A stretch of DNA of 64,000 nt, taken from the NCBI GenBank assembly GCA_041747755.1, contig JBGTEN010000065.1, forward strand, positions 1 through 64,000. Direction: 5' to 3'. This stretch comes from Aurantibrevibacter sp041747755 (GTDB taxonomy: Bacteria > Bacteroidota > Bacteroidia > Flavobacteriales > Flavobacteriaceae). Below the pieces are notes generated by a model that was not told the origin of the DNA, searched no databases, and worked only from the letters and a program-made list of their open reading frames with translations. The first letter of the stretch is position 1, and every line of letters starts with the position of its first letter. The translations under genes were made by a program, and so were the position numbers. Below, in pieces: positions 7,943 to 16,984 of this stretch.

Positions 7943-9035
7943 AAAAACAATTCTTTTTTGCTTCTTGATTTTTGGATTTGAAGCAACTTTCGGTCAGCAA
8001 GACAGTATTTCAGTTAATACAGAAATAGACACCACCAAAATAGATACGGTTGTTATACGCAGAAACCAAGATAAAATAAAATACACCCCCCGAGGTGCCA
8101 AACTAATAAATTCCGGTGTGGCTCTTAATAAACCCAAAACACTGTCCAAGAATTACAATAGATTTAATGTTCCCTCCTTTTGGACAAAGACCAATAGATT
8201 AGGTATCAATTTAAGCGAAGTGGCCTTTGTTAACTGGAACGCCGGAGGTATCAATAGCTTTTCCGCATTGGGTACACTTAAATTTGAACGCAATTATAAG
8301 TTTAGATATATTCAGTGGGACAATTTTTTGGAAATGCGCTATGGCCTTAATGCTCAAGAGCGAAGCAAGCTAAGAAAAACAGAAGATGCCATCCGTTTGA
8401 GTTCTACCTTTGGTTTACGAAGAGACACTACCAGCAATTGGTATTATTCTGCTAGGGCAAATTTTAATACGCAGTTTTCTAATGGTTTCAGATATCCGGA
8501 CCGAGTAACACCTATTTCAAGATTTATGTCACCAGGATATTCGTTTCTTGGGGCTGGTACTTCTTATATAACAGAAGATCAAAAATTTAACTTATATATG
8601 TCTCCGCTAACGCAGAAATCGACTTTTGTCTTAGATCAAGATTTGGCTAACAGAGGTGCTTTTGGTGTTAAAAGAGCGGTTTTTGACCTCAACGGTGATG
8701 TTCTCATACCCGGAGAAAACGTGTTTCTGGAATTGGGAATACTCCTTACAAACCAATGGCAAACAGAAATTGGAAAAAATGTTGGGCTTAACAATAGGCT
8801 AAGCTTATATACCGATTATTTACGGCGATTTGGAAATGTAGACATCGATTGGGAAATGAACGTAAAACTAAAGGTTAATGAATATATTATGACAACCTTA
8901 GGCACTCACATAATCTATGACGATGATATTCGGTTTGATCAACAAACCGATGCAGTAGGCAACATCATAGACCGAGGAGAACCCAGAATTCAGTTTAAAC
9001 AACTTTTTAGTATAGGCATTGCGTATGATTTTTAG
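7935..9035 (+). CDS. DUF3078 outer-membrane-type protein
   Basis: A 366-residue protein with an N-terminal signal peptide (to about residue 20, ending FGQQ) and a C-terminal half of alternating short aromatic-rich strands ending in FSIGIAYDF, as in a beta-barrel. It matches the flavobacterial DUF3078 family, recognised by the block NxWxKxNRxGxNxSEVxFVNWNAGG (residues about 85-112). The function is unknown. It overlaps the end of dxs by 8 bases, so it is translated from the same message, and its 3' end overlaps the convergent dgt gene by 4 bases. Confidence 0.85.
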   Translation: MFKKTILFCFLIFGFEATFGQQDSISVNTEIDTTKIDTVVIRRNQDKIKYTPRGAKLINSGVALNKPKTLSKNYNRFNVPSFWTKTNRLGINLSEVAFVNWNAGGINSFSALGTLKFERNYKFRYIQWDNFLEMRYGLNAQERSKLRKTEDAIRLSSTFGLRRDTTSNWYYSARANFNTQFSNGFRYPDRVTPISRFMSPGYSFLGAGTSYITEDQKFNLYMSPLTQKSTFVLDQDLANRGAFGVKRAVFDLNGDVLIPGENVFLELGILLTNQWQTEIGKNVGLNNRLSLYTDYLRRFGNVDIDWEMNVKLKVNEYIMTTLGTHIIYDDDIRFDQQTDAVGNIIDRGEPRIQFKQLFSIGIAYDF

Positions 9036-10375
9036 AGTTCCTTTCCTGAAATTTTATTGTGAATATGTACTGCAGCGCTATCAGATAAACTGGCTACATA
9101 GCAACAACTATTCAATAAAATCTGATAAACAGATTCTTCCCTTTTCCTAAAGATCTCAGGTAAGGTTTCCAGCACTAGGTTATCATAATTTGAGGCACTT
9201 CCGTTATGTTTGTGAACTAAAGCTGCTGTGAAGACCTCCAGTAGATCCGCAATGATTCTATAGCCGGCTATTTCCTTTTCTATGACTTCCTGCGATTTAT
9301 ATATTTTCTCCACGCTCAGACCAATAATATCCTTTATTTGCGCTTGATATCTACTCTTTTCCAAAAGTGCTACTTCAAAGGAGCCATCCAGAATGGCCGT
9401 TTCGTTAGCTGAAAAAACGGTAATAACTTCTGAAATTAGAGTGTTTATAGCCAAGGCACGTAGATAGCTTAAGCGATCTTCTTTATACCTTAAAGTATTA
9501 TACTTTTTGGTATTTATTGTGCCATCAACTAATTTTATAAGATATTCCAATGCATAATCTTCGGATATAAGACCCAAATTTAAGCCATCTTCAAAATCAA
9601 TAATCGTATAACAAATATCATCCGCAGCCTCAACAAGAAAAGTTAGTGGGTGTCTTGCAAAAGAAATAGTCGCACCACTTCTTGTCTGTTTTAATCCGAG
9701 TTCTAGGGCTACCTCCTTAAATTGTTCTTTTTGCGATTGAAAAAATCCAAACTTTTTGTCTGCTATATGCGTTGTGGGCTTTTTTGGAATTGACTCTTTT
9801 GGATATTTCATAAAAGCCCCTAAAGTTGCATAACTCAATCGAAGTCCTCCAACAACTCCTTCTCTATTTTCTGATAACAATTTAAAACCATTAGCATTGC
9901 CTTCAAAATCTATTAAGTCTTGAAATTCTCTCTCTGATAAAAATGACTGATAAATTTTTCCTGATCCTTTCCTAAAAAATTCACCAATTGCCTGCTCACC
10001 ACTATGTCCAAAAGGAGGATTTCCAATATCATGAGCCAAAGATGCCGCGGCAACAATAGCCCCAAAATCATTAAATCCATAACCATGTATCTCTTTTAGA
10101 TGTGGATACTTTTCCAGTAATTTAATCCCGGCTATTCTCCCCAAACTACGTCCCACTACAGAAACCTCCAAACTGTGAGTTAGTCTGGTATGTACAAAAT
10201 CCGTTTTAGAAAGCGGTATTACCTGAGTCTTGTCTTGAAGGCTTCTAAAAGCAGAAGAAAAAATGATACGGTCATAGTCTACTTCAAAACCCAAACGCGC
10301 CTCATTCTGTTCCATACGTAATCTTTTGTGCGAATCGCCATATCGCTTTAAAGAAAGTAATTGTTCCCAATTCAT
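9032..10375 (-). CDS. dgt: dGTP triphosphohydrolase
   Basis: An HD-domain enzyme that hydrolyses dGTP (or dNTPs) to the nucleoside and triphosphate, limiting dNTP pools. The metal-binding residues are in HTRLTHSLEV and LAHDIGNPPFGHSGE; the C-terminal part fits the longer Dgt subfamily. I start it at the ATG giving MNWEQLLSLKR, which is the usual family N-terminus (447 residues). An in-frame ATG at 10432 would add 19 residues with no family likeness. It is convergent with the DUF3078 gene and probably monocistronic. The window also encodes ribonucleotide reductase and dCMP deaminase, other dNTP-pool enzymes. Confidence 0.94.
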   Translation of the reverse strand: MNWEQLLSLKRYGDSHKRLRMEQNEARLGFEVDYDRIIFSSAFRSLQDKTQVIPLSKTDFVHTRLTHSLEVSVVGRSLGRIAGIKLLEKYPHLKEIHGYGFNDFGAIVAAASLAHDIGNPPFGHSGEQAIGEFFRKGSGKIYQSFLSEREFQDLIDFEGNANGFKLLSENREGVVGGLRLSYATLGAFMKYPKESIPKKPTTHIADKKFGFFQSQKEQFKEVALELGLKQTRSGATISFARHPLTFLVEAADDICYTIIDFEDGLNLGLISEDYALEYLIKLVDGTINTKKYNTLRYKEDRLSYLRALAINTLISEVITVFSANETAILDGSFEVALLEKSRYQAQIKDIIGLSVEKIYKSQEVIEKEIAGYRIIADLLEVFTAALVHKHNGSASNYDNLVLETLPEIFRKREESVYQILLNSCCYVASLSDSAAVHIHNKISGKEL

Positions 10376-10549
10376 TACTGAACATTTTTCAGTGCAAGAT
10401 ACATTTTTTGAATGGCTGATGCCTTTACTCATGCATAATTCTCTTTTATTTACATAACATTTATTTAACCTTGTAATTGCCTATTAGTAACATATAATCA
10501 ACATTAACTTTACGCTACTGCTTTTAATTTGTACTCAAATTATGGCAAC

Positions 10550-10954
10550 ATGAAAACTAATTTCCTTCTTGCGGCAATTCTATTCTCAACTATCTTATTT
10601 GCGCAGGAAAAGGGCATTATTTCTGGTACAATCCTTGACACTGAGAACCATGACGAGCCCGTGTTATTTGCCCAAATTTCCCTTAAAGGAACTCAGATTC
10701 GGGAACGCACAAATATCTTCGGAAACTTTGAAATTACGGATGCTGAGCCGGGTGAGTATATTTTAACTGTTGCCTTTGCAGGTTATGAAACAAAAAATAT
10801 TCCTGTTGTTGTGTTGGCCGGGGAACGCACAATAGTGCATACCGGTATTCAGGCCAAAACAATCAATTTATATGAAATTGCCGATTTGTCCCCGTCACTA
10901 AATCCTGATACAGAACATGTAACAGATATTGTTCAAAGCTTTCCAAAAAAGTAG
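10550..10954 (+). CDS. Small secreted carboxypeptidase-regulatory-like (CarboxypepD_reg) protein
   Basis: A 134-residue protein: signal peptide (MKTNFLLAAILFSTILFAQ) and one beta-sandwich domain of the CarboxypepD_reg-like type (GxIxDxExxxPVLFAQISLKGT... NIFGNFEITDAEPGEYILTVAFAGYE). That domain normally heads SusC/TonB-dependent receptors and other surface proteins, but no barrel follows here. I use the ATG at 10550 because the signal peptide begins there; a TTG 21 bases upstream is in frame. It could be a standalone periplasmic binding domain or a TonB-receptor remnant. The frame closes cleanly and no barrel fragment is seen downstream. Confidence 0.78.
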   Translation: MKTNFLLAAILFSTILFAQEKGIISGTILDTENHDEPVLFAQISLKGTQIRERTNIFGNFEITDAEPGEYILTVAFAGYETKNIPVVVLAGERTIVHTGIQAKTINLYEIADLSPSLNPDTEHVTDIVQSFPKK

Positions 10955-11124
10955 TCTATTCTTGATGGTGCTTCTTACAAAGAACCATACCCCTTCTTAG
11001 AATTAATTGACATAAATTTTTGAATTCAAAAAACAGCTAATTCCTGCGCAACTTTGCTTGATTATCCATCCCCAAAGTCTTAAAATATTGACAACGTATT
11101 ATTAAATTCTATTCAATTTGTGTT

Positions 11125-11132
11125 TATATTTG
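11125..11132 (+). promoter_or_regulatory. -7 box of the porin gene
   Basis: TATATTTG, a full TAnnTTTG match, 71 bases before the chosen porin start. It sits just upstream of the large dyad at 11149-11188, so the dyad would be in the mRNA leader. Confidence 0.55.
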
Positions 11133-11148
11133 GCATTTTTAATTTTTA

Positions 11149-11188
11149 AACTTTACACATAACATTGTACAATCTGATGTGTAAAGTT
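11149..11188 (+). promoter_or_regulatory. 40-bp nested dyad in the porin leader
   Basis: A perfect 12-bp inverted repeat (AACTTTACACAT at 11149-11160, ATGTGTAAAGTT at 11177-11188) encloses 16 bases whose centre is itself a 10-bp palindrome (ATTGTACAAT, 11164-11173). It starts about 16 bases after the -7 box and ends 15 bases before the porin ATG. It can fold as a long RNA hairpin or act as a DNA operator for a dimeric or tetrameric protein. The right arm contains an in-frame ATG (11177) that the stem would hide. Confidence 0.7.
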
Positions 11189-11203
11189 CATATTCTACTC
11201 TAC

Positions 11204-12427
11204 ATGCGGACAACTTTTTGCATTATTCTTTTTAGCCTTTTTACAATAAATGTGGTAGTCGGCCAAATTGAAAAAGATACTGTTCGCGACAATGACCTTA
11301 GACTTTCTGCCTTGCCCTATTACAACTATGGGAGAGGAGTCGGATTAACATCTCCAGACAGTCTATTTCAGTTCAACATTCGATTTAGGATGCAAAATAG
11401 GCTATCCTTTGAATTTAATGAGGATGTAGAAAGTGAAATTTCCGCAATAATAAGAAGATTACGACTTCGCTTTGATGGTTTTGTCGGAGACCCCAGATTT
11501 TTATATATTATTCAGCTATCTTTTGCACCTGATGATGTAGGTGTTATTCAGGAGGGCGAAAATATTAACGTTATACGAGATGCCGTAGTATTTTATAGGC
11601 CAACCCCCCATTGGAATTTTGGTTTTGGGCAAACCAAATTACCCGGTAACAGACAACGTATAAACTCTTCAGGTGCGCTGCAACTTACAGATAGAACCAT
11701 AAACAATGCCCGCTTTAATATTGATCGTGATTTCGGTTTACAGGTGTATTATTTGAACTCCAAACCAAATACCTTTGGTTATGAAATAAAAACCGCTATT
11801 AGTACCGGAGAGGGTAGGAACTGGACTAAAACTTCTGATAATAATCTAGCCTACACAGGAAGGTTAGAATTTTATCCCTTTGGTAGTTTTACAAAGGACG
11901 GCACTTTCTTTGAAGGTGATCTTATGCGGGAGTCCAAACCTAAACTATTACTTGCAGGAACCTACCACTTTAACCAAGGAGCACAAAGAACTCAAGGCCA
12001 GTTAGGGAATGAACTTTTTACGCCAAGAGATCTTACATCAATTTTGTTAGATGCTATGTTTAAGTATAATGGATGGTCTTTTCAAATGGCATACATGGAA
12101 AGAACCACACCAAATGTCCTTGATATAGACCCATTAGATACCAGTAGACAACAAATAATAATTGCGGGTAGTGGCATAGATGCCCAACTGAGTTATATAT
12201 TTCCGAACAATATGGAAGTCATTAGCAGATTTGGGAAAAGTAATCCAAAGAATGAAGTTAGTGACTTTTTACCTGAAGCTCGAGAAATTACTCTTGGCTT
12301 AACAAAGTACATCTGGGAACATGCCTTTAAACTTCAAACTGAGGTGACTAATACACAACTTCAATTTCCTTCTTCAGGGTCCAAAAGTAATTGGTCCCTA
12401 AGATTTCAGGTTGAAATTGGAATATAA
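11204..12427 (+). CDS. Phosphate-selective porin (OprO/OprP family)
   Basis: A 407-residue outer-membrane barrel protein. The signal peptide is MRTTFCIILFSLFTINVVVGQ, which fixes the start at 11204; in-frame starts at 11165 (TTG) and 11177 (ATG) would put extra residues before it. The mature part has the Porin_O_P pattern: FQFNIRFRMQNRL, RRLRLRFDGFVGDPRFLYIIQLSF, then GFGQTKLPGNRQ and INNARFNIDRDFGLQ, with strands to the end. Such porins carry phosphate or polyphosphate through the outer membrane, though many Bacteroidota members are only assigned by homology. The next gene is a PiT phosphate transporter, which supports a phosphate role. Confidence 0.9.
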   Translation: MRTTFCIILFSLFTINVVVGQIEKDTVRDNDLRLSALPYYNYGRGVGLTSPDSLFQFNIRFRMQNRLSFEFNEDVESEISAIIRRLRLRFDGFVGDPRFLYIIQLSFAPDDVGVIQEGENINVIRDAVVFYRPTPHWNFGFGQTKLPGNRQRINSSGALQLTDRTINNARFNIDRDFGLQVYYLNSKPNTFGYEIKTAISTGEGRNWTKTSDNNLAYTGRLEFYPFGSFTKDGTFFEGDLMRESKPKLLLAGTYHFNQGAQRTQGQLGNELFTPRDLTSILLDAMFKYNGWSFQMAYMERTTPNVLDIDPLDTSRQQIIIAGSGIDAQLSYIFPNNMEVISRFGKSNPKNEVSDFLPEAREITLGLTKYIWEHAFKLQTEVTNTQLQFPSSGSKSNWSLRFQVEIGI

Positions 12428-12659
12428 TATTCCATTCCTCTTCAATAAAATAAATAATTTAGTAAAAACCTCAATTTTTCAGTTTACATTGTACCAGTTA
12501 AAAAAAGCAAAACTACCAAATAAGTTTAGGGTTAAAATTGTAGCATTTGATTATTTAAGCCGGGGTGAACCTCTATATTTCTCAATAAAATATAACCTTT
12601 AGATAACATTCCGCTGAACCCAACTAGTGATATTTGCAAATTGTTTTTTGATTTCGTTT

Positions 12660-14927
12660 ATGGAGAATATGTATTTCATGATGATCATAGCCCTTGCAAT
12701 TCTAGCAGTGGGGGATCTCGTCGTTGGTGTAAGTAACGATGCTGTAAATTTTCTAAATTCTGCCATAGGATCAAAGGCAATTCCTTTTAAAACCATACTG
12801 ATAGTTGCTAGTTTGGGTATTGCTATTGGAGCCATTTTTTCGGGTGGTATGATGGAAGTTGCCCGAAACGGTATTTTCAATCCCAATGAATTTGTGTTCA
12901 GTGAAATCATGATTATTTTCATGGCGGTTATGATTACGGACATATTACTGTTGGATTTTTTTAATACTCTTGGGTTACCTACCTCAACCACCGTTTCTAT
13001 TGTTTTTGAGCTTTTGGGAGCAGCGGTTGCTGTGGCCCTTATAAAAATAGGTGCAGACGGTAATAGTCTAGGGATGATTACTGACTATATAAATACCTCC
13101 AAAGCCACAGATATAGTATCCAGTATCTTTCTTTCGGTTGCCCTTTCTTTTTCAATAGGTGCGCTTGTTCAGTTCATCTCTCGTATGCTGTTGTCGTACG
13201 AATATCAAAAAAAAGCCAAATGGATAGGTGCAACTTTTGGTGCAATAGCTCTCACTTCAATAACCTTTTTTGTATTGGTAAAGGGTTTAAAAGGTTCAGC
13301 CGTTTTAAGCACAGGCCTATCTGACTTTATCAATAACAACGGGACACTAATAAATGTTTTAAGTTTCGTTCTGTGGTTTCTGGCATGCTATATCTTAGCC
13401 GGCATAAAGTATAATATATATAAATTGGTTATTATAGCAGGAACCTTTTCTTTGGCACTGGCATTTGCAGGTAACGACCTTGTCAATTTCATAGGGGTAC
13501 CAATTGCAGCTTTGCAATCGTATGAAGCGTGGCAAATATCGGGTATTGCAGCATCAGAATTTAGCATGAACGTCCTGTCTTCACAAGTTCCAACGCCAAC
13601 GCTATTGTTATTTATAGCCGGTATGGTAATGGTTCTAACATTATGGTTTTCCAAAAAAGCGAGGCATGTAACACAAACTGAGATTAATCTATCCAGAGAA
13701 GGAGAGGCCAAGGAAAAGTTTCAACCCAATTTTCTATCCAGAAGCATTGTACGCGGTGCAATGGCCATTTCTGATACCTTCTCAGCATTAATGCCCATTT
13801 CTTTGAAGAAAAAAATAGATGCCCAATTTAGAAAGCCAGTAATTTCCCTCCCTAAGGACAAAACCTATGAAATGCCCGCGTTTGATATGGTTCGGGCTGC
13901 GGTAAACTTAATGGTGGCAGGGATACTCATCTCATTGGCAACCTCTTATAAATTGCCCTTATCTACCACCTATGTAACCTTCATGGTGGCAATGGGTACT
14001 TCCTTAGCAGATAGGGCATGGGGCGCTGAAAGTGCCGTATACAGAGTTGCAGGAGTCTTAAATGTTATTGGAGGTTGGTTTTTCACAGCTATTATTGCAT
14101 TTGTGGCAGCGGCTGTAATTGCCTATTTAATTAATTTGGGAGGGGCCACCGCTATTGCTATATTGCTTTTTCTTGCTGTAATGATATTGGTAAGAAACTA
14201 CATTAATCATAATAAAAAATCGAAAGAGATAAAGGCAGAAGACAGTCTTCGAAGATCCGAAAGTAGTTCTATTCAAGGGGTTATTGTAGAAAGTGCTACA
14301 AACATCTCTAATGTGGTAAAAAGAAGTAATAAAATCTATGCCACCACTGTAGAGGGTATTGCCAAGCACGATTTAAATTTACTTGTAAAAAATAAGAAGG
14401 GTGTGGTTAAGCTCTCTGCGGAAATAGATGACCTGAGAGATCACATTTTTTATTTTATAAAAAATCTGGATGATGCCAGTGTAGGTGCAAGTAATTTTTA
14501 CATTAACACATTAGGGTATTTGCAGGATATGGCACAATCTTTAGAATATTTAACCAAGATTAGCCACAAACACGTTCATAACAATCATAAAAAACTTAAA
14601 TACTCTCAGATAAAAGAGTTAAAGGAGATTGAGTTAAAGTTAGATGTCCTTTTTAGCGAAGCCAAACAAGCCTTTGATACCCGTTCCTTTGAAAGAATTG
14701 GAATACTTTTAACCAACAAACAGGATTTGTTTGATTTGGTTTCTCAGAAAATTGAAAAACAGGTAGGGCGTACTCGCACCGAGGAATCAAGTCCAAAAAA
14801 TACAACCCTTTATTTTACTTTTCTTTTAGAAACCAAAGATTTAATTTCAGCCATAATTAATCTACTGGAGTTATACTATACTGCTCATGATAGTTCTGTA
14901 AAGCCGGCCAAAATAGAAGTTAAATAA
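12660..14927 (+). CDS. PiT-family inorganic phosphate transporter with C-terminal PhoU-like domain
   Basis: A 755-residue inner-membrane protein. Two inverted PHO4 repeats carry the family signature: VGVSNDAVNFLNSAIGSK near the N-terminus and FAGNDLVNFIGVP in the middle; about twelve hydrophobic segments follow the PiT pattern, and PTSTT / PLSTTY loops are present. From about residue 520 the protein is a soluble, helical domain (KLSAEIDDLRDHIFYFIKNL and following) resembling PhoU, so the transporter seems to carry its own regulatory domain. I start at the ATG giving MENMYF; a GTG at 12627 is in frame but lies in a promoter-like stretch. It follows the phosphate-type porin by 232 bases. Confidence 0.93.
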   Translation: MENMYFMMIIALAILAVGDLVVGVSNDAVNFLNSAIGSKAIPFKTILIVASLGIAIGAIFSGGMMEVARNGIFNPNEFVFSEIMIIFMAVMITDILLLDFFNTLGLPTSTTVSIVFELLGAAVAVALIKIGADGNSLGMITDYINTSKATDIVSSIFLSVALSFSIGALVQFISRMLLSYEYQKKAKWIGATFGAIALTSITFFVLVKGLKGSAVLSTGLSDFINNNGTLINVLSFVLWFLACYILAGIKYNIYKLVIIAGTFSLALAFAGNDLVNFIGVPIAALQSYEAWQISGIAASEFSMNVLSSQVPTPTLLLFIAGMVMVLTLWFSKKARHVTQTEINLSREGEAKEKFQPNFLSRSIVRGAMAISDTFSALMPISLKKKIDAQFRKPVISLPKDKTYEMPAFDMVRAAVNLMVAGILISLATSYKLPLSTTYVTFMVAMGTSLADRAWGAESAVYRVAGVLNVIGGWFFTAIIAFVAAAVIAYLINLGGATAIAILLFLAVMILVRNYINHNKKSKEIKAEDSLRRSESSSIQGVIVESATNISNVVKRSNKIYATTVEGIAKHDLNLLVKNKKGVVKLSAEIDDLRDHIFYFIKNLDDASVGASNFYINTLGYLQDMAQSLEYLTKISHKHVHNNHKKLKYSQIKELKEIELKLDVLFSEAKQAFDTRSFERIGILLTNKQDLFDLVSQKIEKQVGRTRTEESSPKNTTLYFTFLLETKDLISAIINLLELYYTAHDSSVKPAKIEVK

Positions 14928-14983
14928 ATTTTGTTTAGCCTTAGAATATTTCTTTTCTTTAAGAGTTCCCTATCTTAACTAAA

Positions 14984-15703
14984 ATGAAAAGGTATTTTAC
15001 GCTTCTACTTATATTGAGTGCACTTCAAGAAAACTTCTCTCAAGAACTATCCCCTGTTCAATTATTGGAAAAAGCAATAAACTATCATGATCCGGATAAT
15101 TCTTGGAAATCGTTTAAAGGTGCTTTATCCGTAACCATGCAAACACCCAATGCTGCGGATAGAATTAGTGATATCATTATTGATCTCCCCAAAGAATATT
15201 TTAACGTTACTGTTAAAAAGGAGAAAAACATCATAGAGCAGACAATTGTTGGAGATAGCTGTTTTCTGGCCCTTAATGGAAGTACTACTATTTCTAAGAA
15301 AGATGCAGCAACACTGGAAATTAGCTGCGAGAAAGCCAAAAAAATGAAAGATTATTTTACCTATCTTTACGGTCTGCCCATGAAGCTCAAAGACCCCGGA
15401 ACCCTTATAGACTCCGAGTTACGAACAAAATCTTTTCAAGGCAAAACATACCTTGCATTAAAAGTAACCTATGAGGCCACAGTTGGTAAAGACACCTGGT
15501 ACTTTTATTTTAATCCTGTATCCTATGCTTTGGAAGTTTATCAGTTCTTTCACAATGAAGCTACGAATGATGGGGAATATAGTATACTTAGTGAAGAAAT
15601 TCTTGTGAATGGAATCAAGATTCCCAAAATTAGGACTTGGTATTCCAATAAAGATGATGTCTATTTAGGAACAGATATACTGACAAAGGCATCGGAGTTA
15701 TAA
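14984..15703 (+). CDS. Secreted DUF6503 family protein (LolA-like fold)
   Basis: A 239-residue protein with a signal peptide (to about residue 19, ENFSQ). The body fits the flavobacterial DUF6503 family: LLEKAINYHDPDNSWKSFKG, YLYGLPMKLKDPGT, and WYFYFNPVSYALEVYQFF near the end. These proteins look like LolA/LolB-type lipid-binding beta-sheets by pattern, but no function is established. It follows the PiT gene by 56 bases and may be read from the same message. It is convergent with nadD, with a gap of only 17 bases. Confidence 0.82.
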   Translation: MKRYFTLLLILSALQENFSQELSPVQLLEKAINYHDPDNSWKSFKGALSVTMQTPNAADRISDIIIDLPKEYFNVTVKKEKNIIEQTIVGDSCFLALNGSTTISKKDAATLEISCEKAKKMKDYFTYLYGLPMKLKDPGTLIDSELRTKSFQGKTYLALKVTYEATVGKDTWYFYFNPVSYALEVYQFFHNEATNDGEYSILSEEILVNGIKIPKIRTWYSNKDDVYLGTDILTKASEL

Positions 15704-15720
15704 CTTTACACGTACCAATA

Positions 15721-16305
15721 TTACCTGTAAAAATTCATTTCGTCCATGTATTTCCAGACGGCTTCCGGTAGAAAAGGCTTAATATTTTTACCAAGCGCAT
15801 GCATTTCACGGATAAATGTGGATGAGATTTCCATTATTGGTGCATTGATAAGGTGAACTCTAGGATGCTCCAATAATTTTTGCTCCTTAGTATTACCTAT
15901 TCTGGGATAAACAAAAATATCATAAAGCTCCAAAATTGCTTCATAATTCTTCCACTTGTGAAAGGTGCTTAAATTATCCTCGCCCATAATCAAGGAGAAA
16001 CTATATTCCTTTCCATACTTTTCGAAAAGAAAAACTAAGGTATTTATAGTATAGTTGGGTTGGGGTAAACCAAACTCTACAGTACTGGGTTTTAATTTAG
16101 GGTAATCTTTGGTTGCCTCATACACCATTTGGTAGCGATGATTATCGTCCAATAGCGTTTTTTTTTTCTTAAAGGGGCTTAAGGGAGTTATTACAAACCA
16201 GACTTCATCTAAAACAGAGAACTCTACCATATAATTCGCAATTATTAAATGGCCCGTGTGAATGGGATTAAAAGTGCCAAAGTATAAGCCTATTTTCTTT
16301 GTCAT
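15721..16305 (-). CDS. nadD: Nicotinate-nucleotide adenylyltransferase
   Basis: A 194-residue nucleotidyltransferase of the HxGH superfamily that adenylates nicotinate mononucleotide in NAD synthesis. The signature is GTFNPIHTGH at residues 10-19, and the second motif is the C-terminal ISSTFIRE, which binds the triphosphate. It is the last gene of the yicC-gmk-nadD operon, a common order in Bacteroidota. The 85 bases between gmk and nadD show no hairpin terminator. Confidence 0.96.
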   Translation of the reverse strand: MTKKIGLYFGTFNPIHTGHLIIANYMVEFSVLDEVWFVITPLSPFKKKKTLLDDNHRYQMVYEATKDYPKLKPSTVEFGLPQPNYTINTLVFLFEKYGKEYSFSLIMGEDNLSTFHKWKNYEAILELYDIFVYPRIGNTKEQKLLEHPRVHLINAPIMEISSTFIREMHALGKNIKPFLPEAVWKYMDEMNFYR

Positions 16306-16390
16306 TGTATGGGTTTACCAATTCAGATCTAAATAGAACTATTTACATAATGTTCTAAGATATGAGTTCGATTCAATAGTGCAGCCAAGA

Positions 16391-16984
16391 TTAGTTTTGT
16401 TTCTCTCTTTTAATAACTCCTAAAAAATCTGCCACCAGTTGATGTGCTTCATTCAGAGCCGTTTCTAAGTCATAATTCTTAATTACGGTGTCAAACTGAG
16501 GTGCTGTAGCCATTTCTACAGATGCTTTGGCAATACGCATATTAATTTTATCATCACTTTCCGTACTTCTTTTTTTTAGCCTAATTTTTAACTCATCAAC
16601 GCTTGGAGGTTTTACAAAAACAGCCAAAGTTTTATCAGGAAATTTATGCTTTATTCGTAACCCTCCTACTACGTCAATATCAAAAATAACATTCTTTCCC
16701 TCGGCCCATAATCGTTCTACCTCACTGTTAAGTGTACCATAAAAATTATCGCGATACACCTCCTCCCATTCCATAAAGTCTTCGTTTTTAATATGCTTTT
16801 TAAACTCGGATATGGACATAAAATAATAATGCTCCCCATGCTTTTCTTTACCTCTTCGGGGACGGGAAGTTGCGGAAATAGAGAATGCTAAATTAAGCTC
16901 TGGTTGTGCCAACAAGTGTTTTACTATGGTAGTTTTACCACTACCTGATGGTGCAGAAAAAATAATGAGTTTTCCTCCTTCCAT
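16391..16984 (-). CDS. gmk: Guanylate kinase
   Basis: A 197-residue P-loop kinase converting GMP to GDP. The Walker A loop is SAPSGSGKT at residues 10-18, followed by the GMP-binding elements SATSRPRRGKEKHGEHYYF and EWEEVYRDNFYGT. Its ATG overlaps the yicC stop codon as TAATG, so the two are translationally coupled. Confidence 0.97.
   Translation of the reverse strand: MEGGKLIIFSAPSGSGKTTIVKHLLAQPELNLAFSISATSRPRRGKEKHGEHYYFMSISEFKKHIKNEDFMEWEEVYRDNFYGTLNSEVERLWAEGKNVIFDIDVVGGLRIKHKFPDKTLAVFVKPPSVDELKIRLKKRSTESDDKINMRIAKASVEMATAPQFDTVIKNYDLETALNEAHQLVADFLGVIKREKQN

Noticed and set aside
10550..10954. Truncated TonB-dependent receptor pseudogene.
   Set aside because: The single domain ends in a clean stop and no barrel fragments follow, so a standalone small protein is at least as likely.
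12411..12602. A 63-codon frame overlapping the end of the porin gene.
   Set aside because: No signal, domain or promoter; it fills an AT-rich gap and looks like chance.
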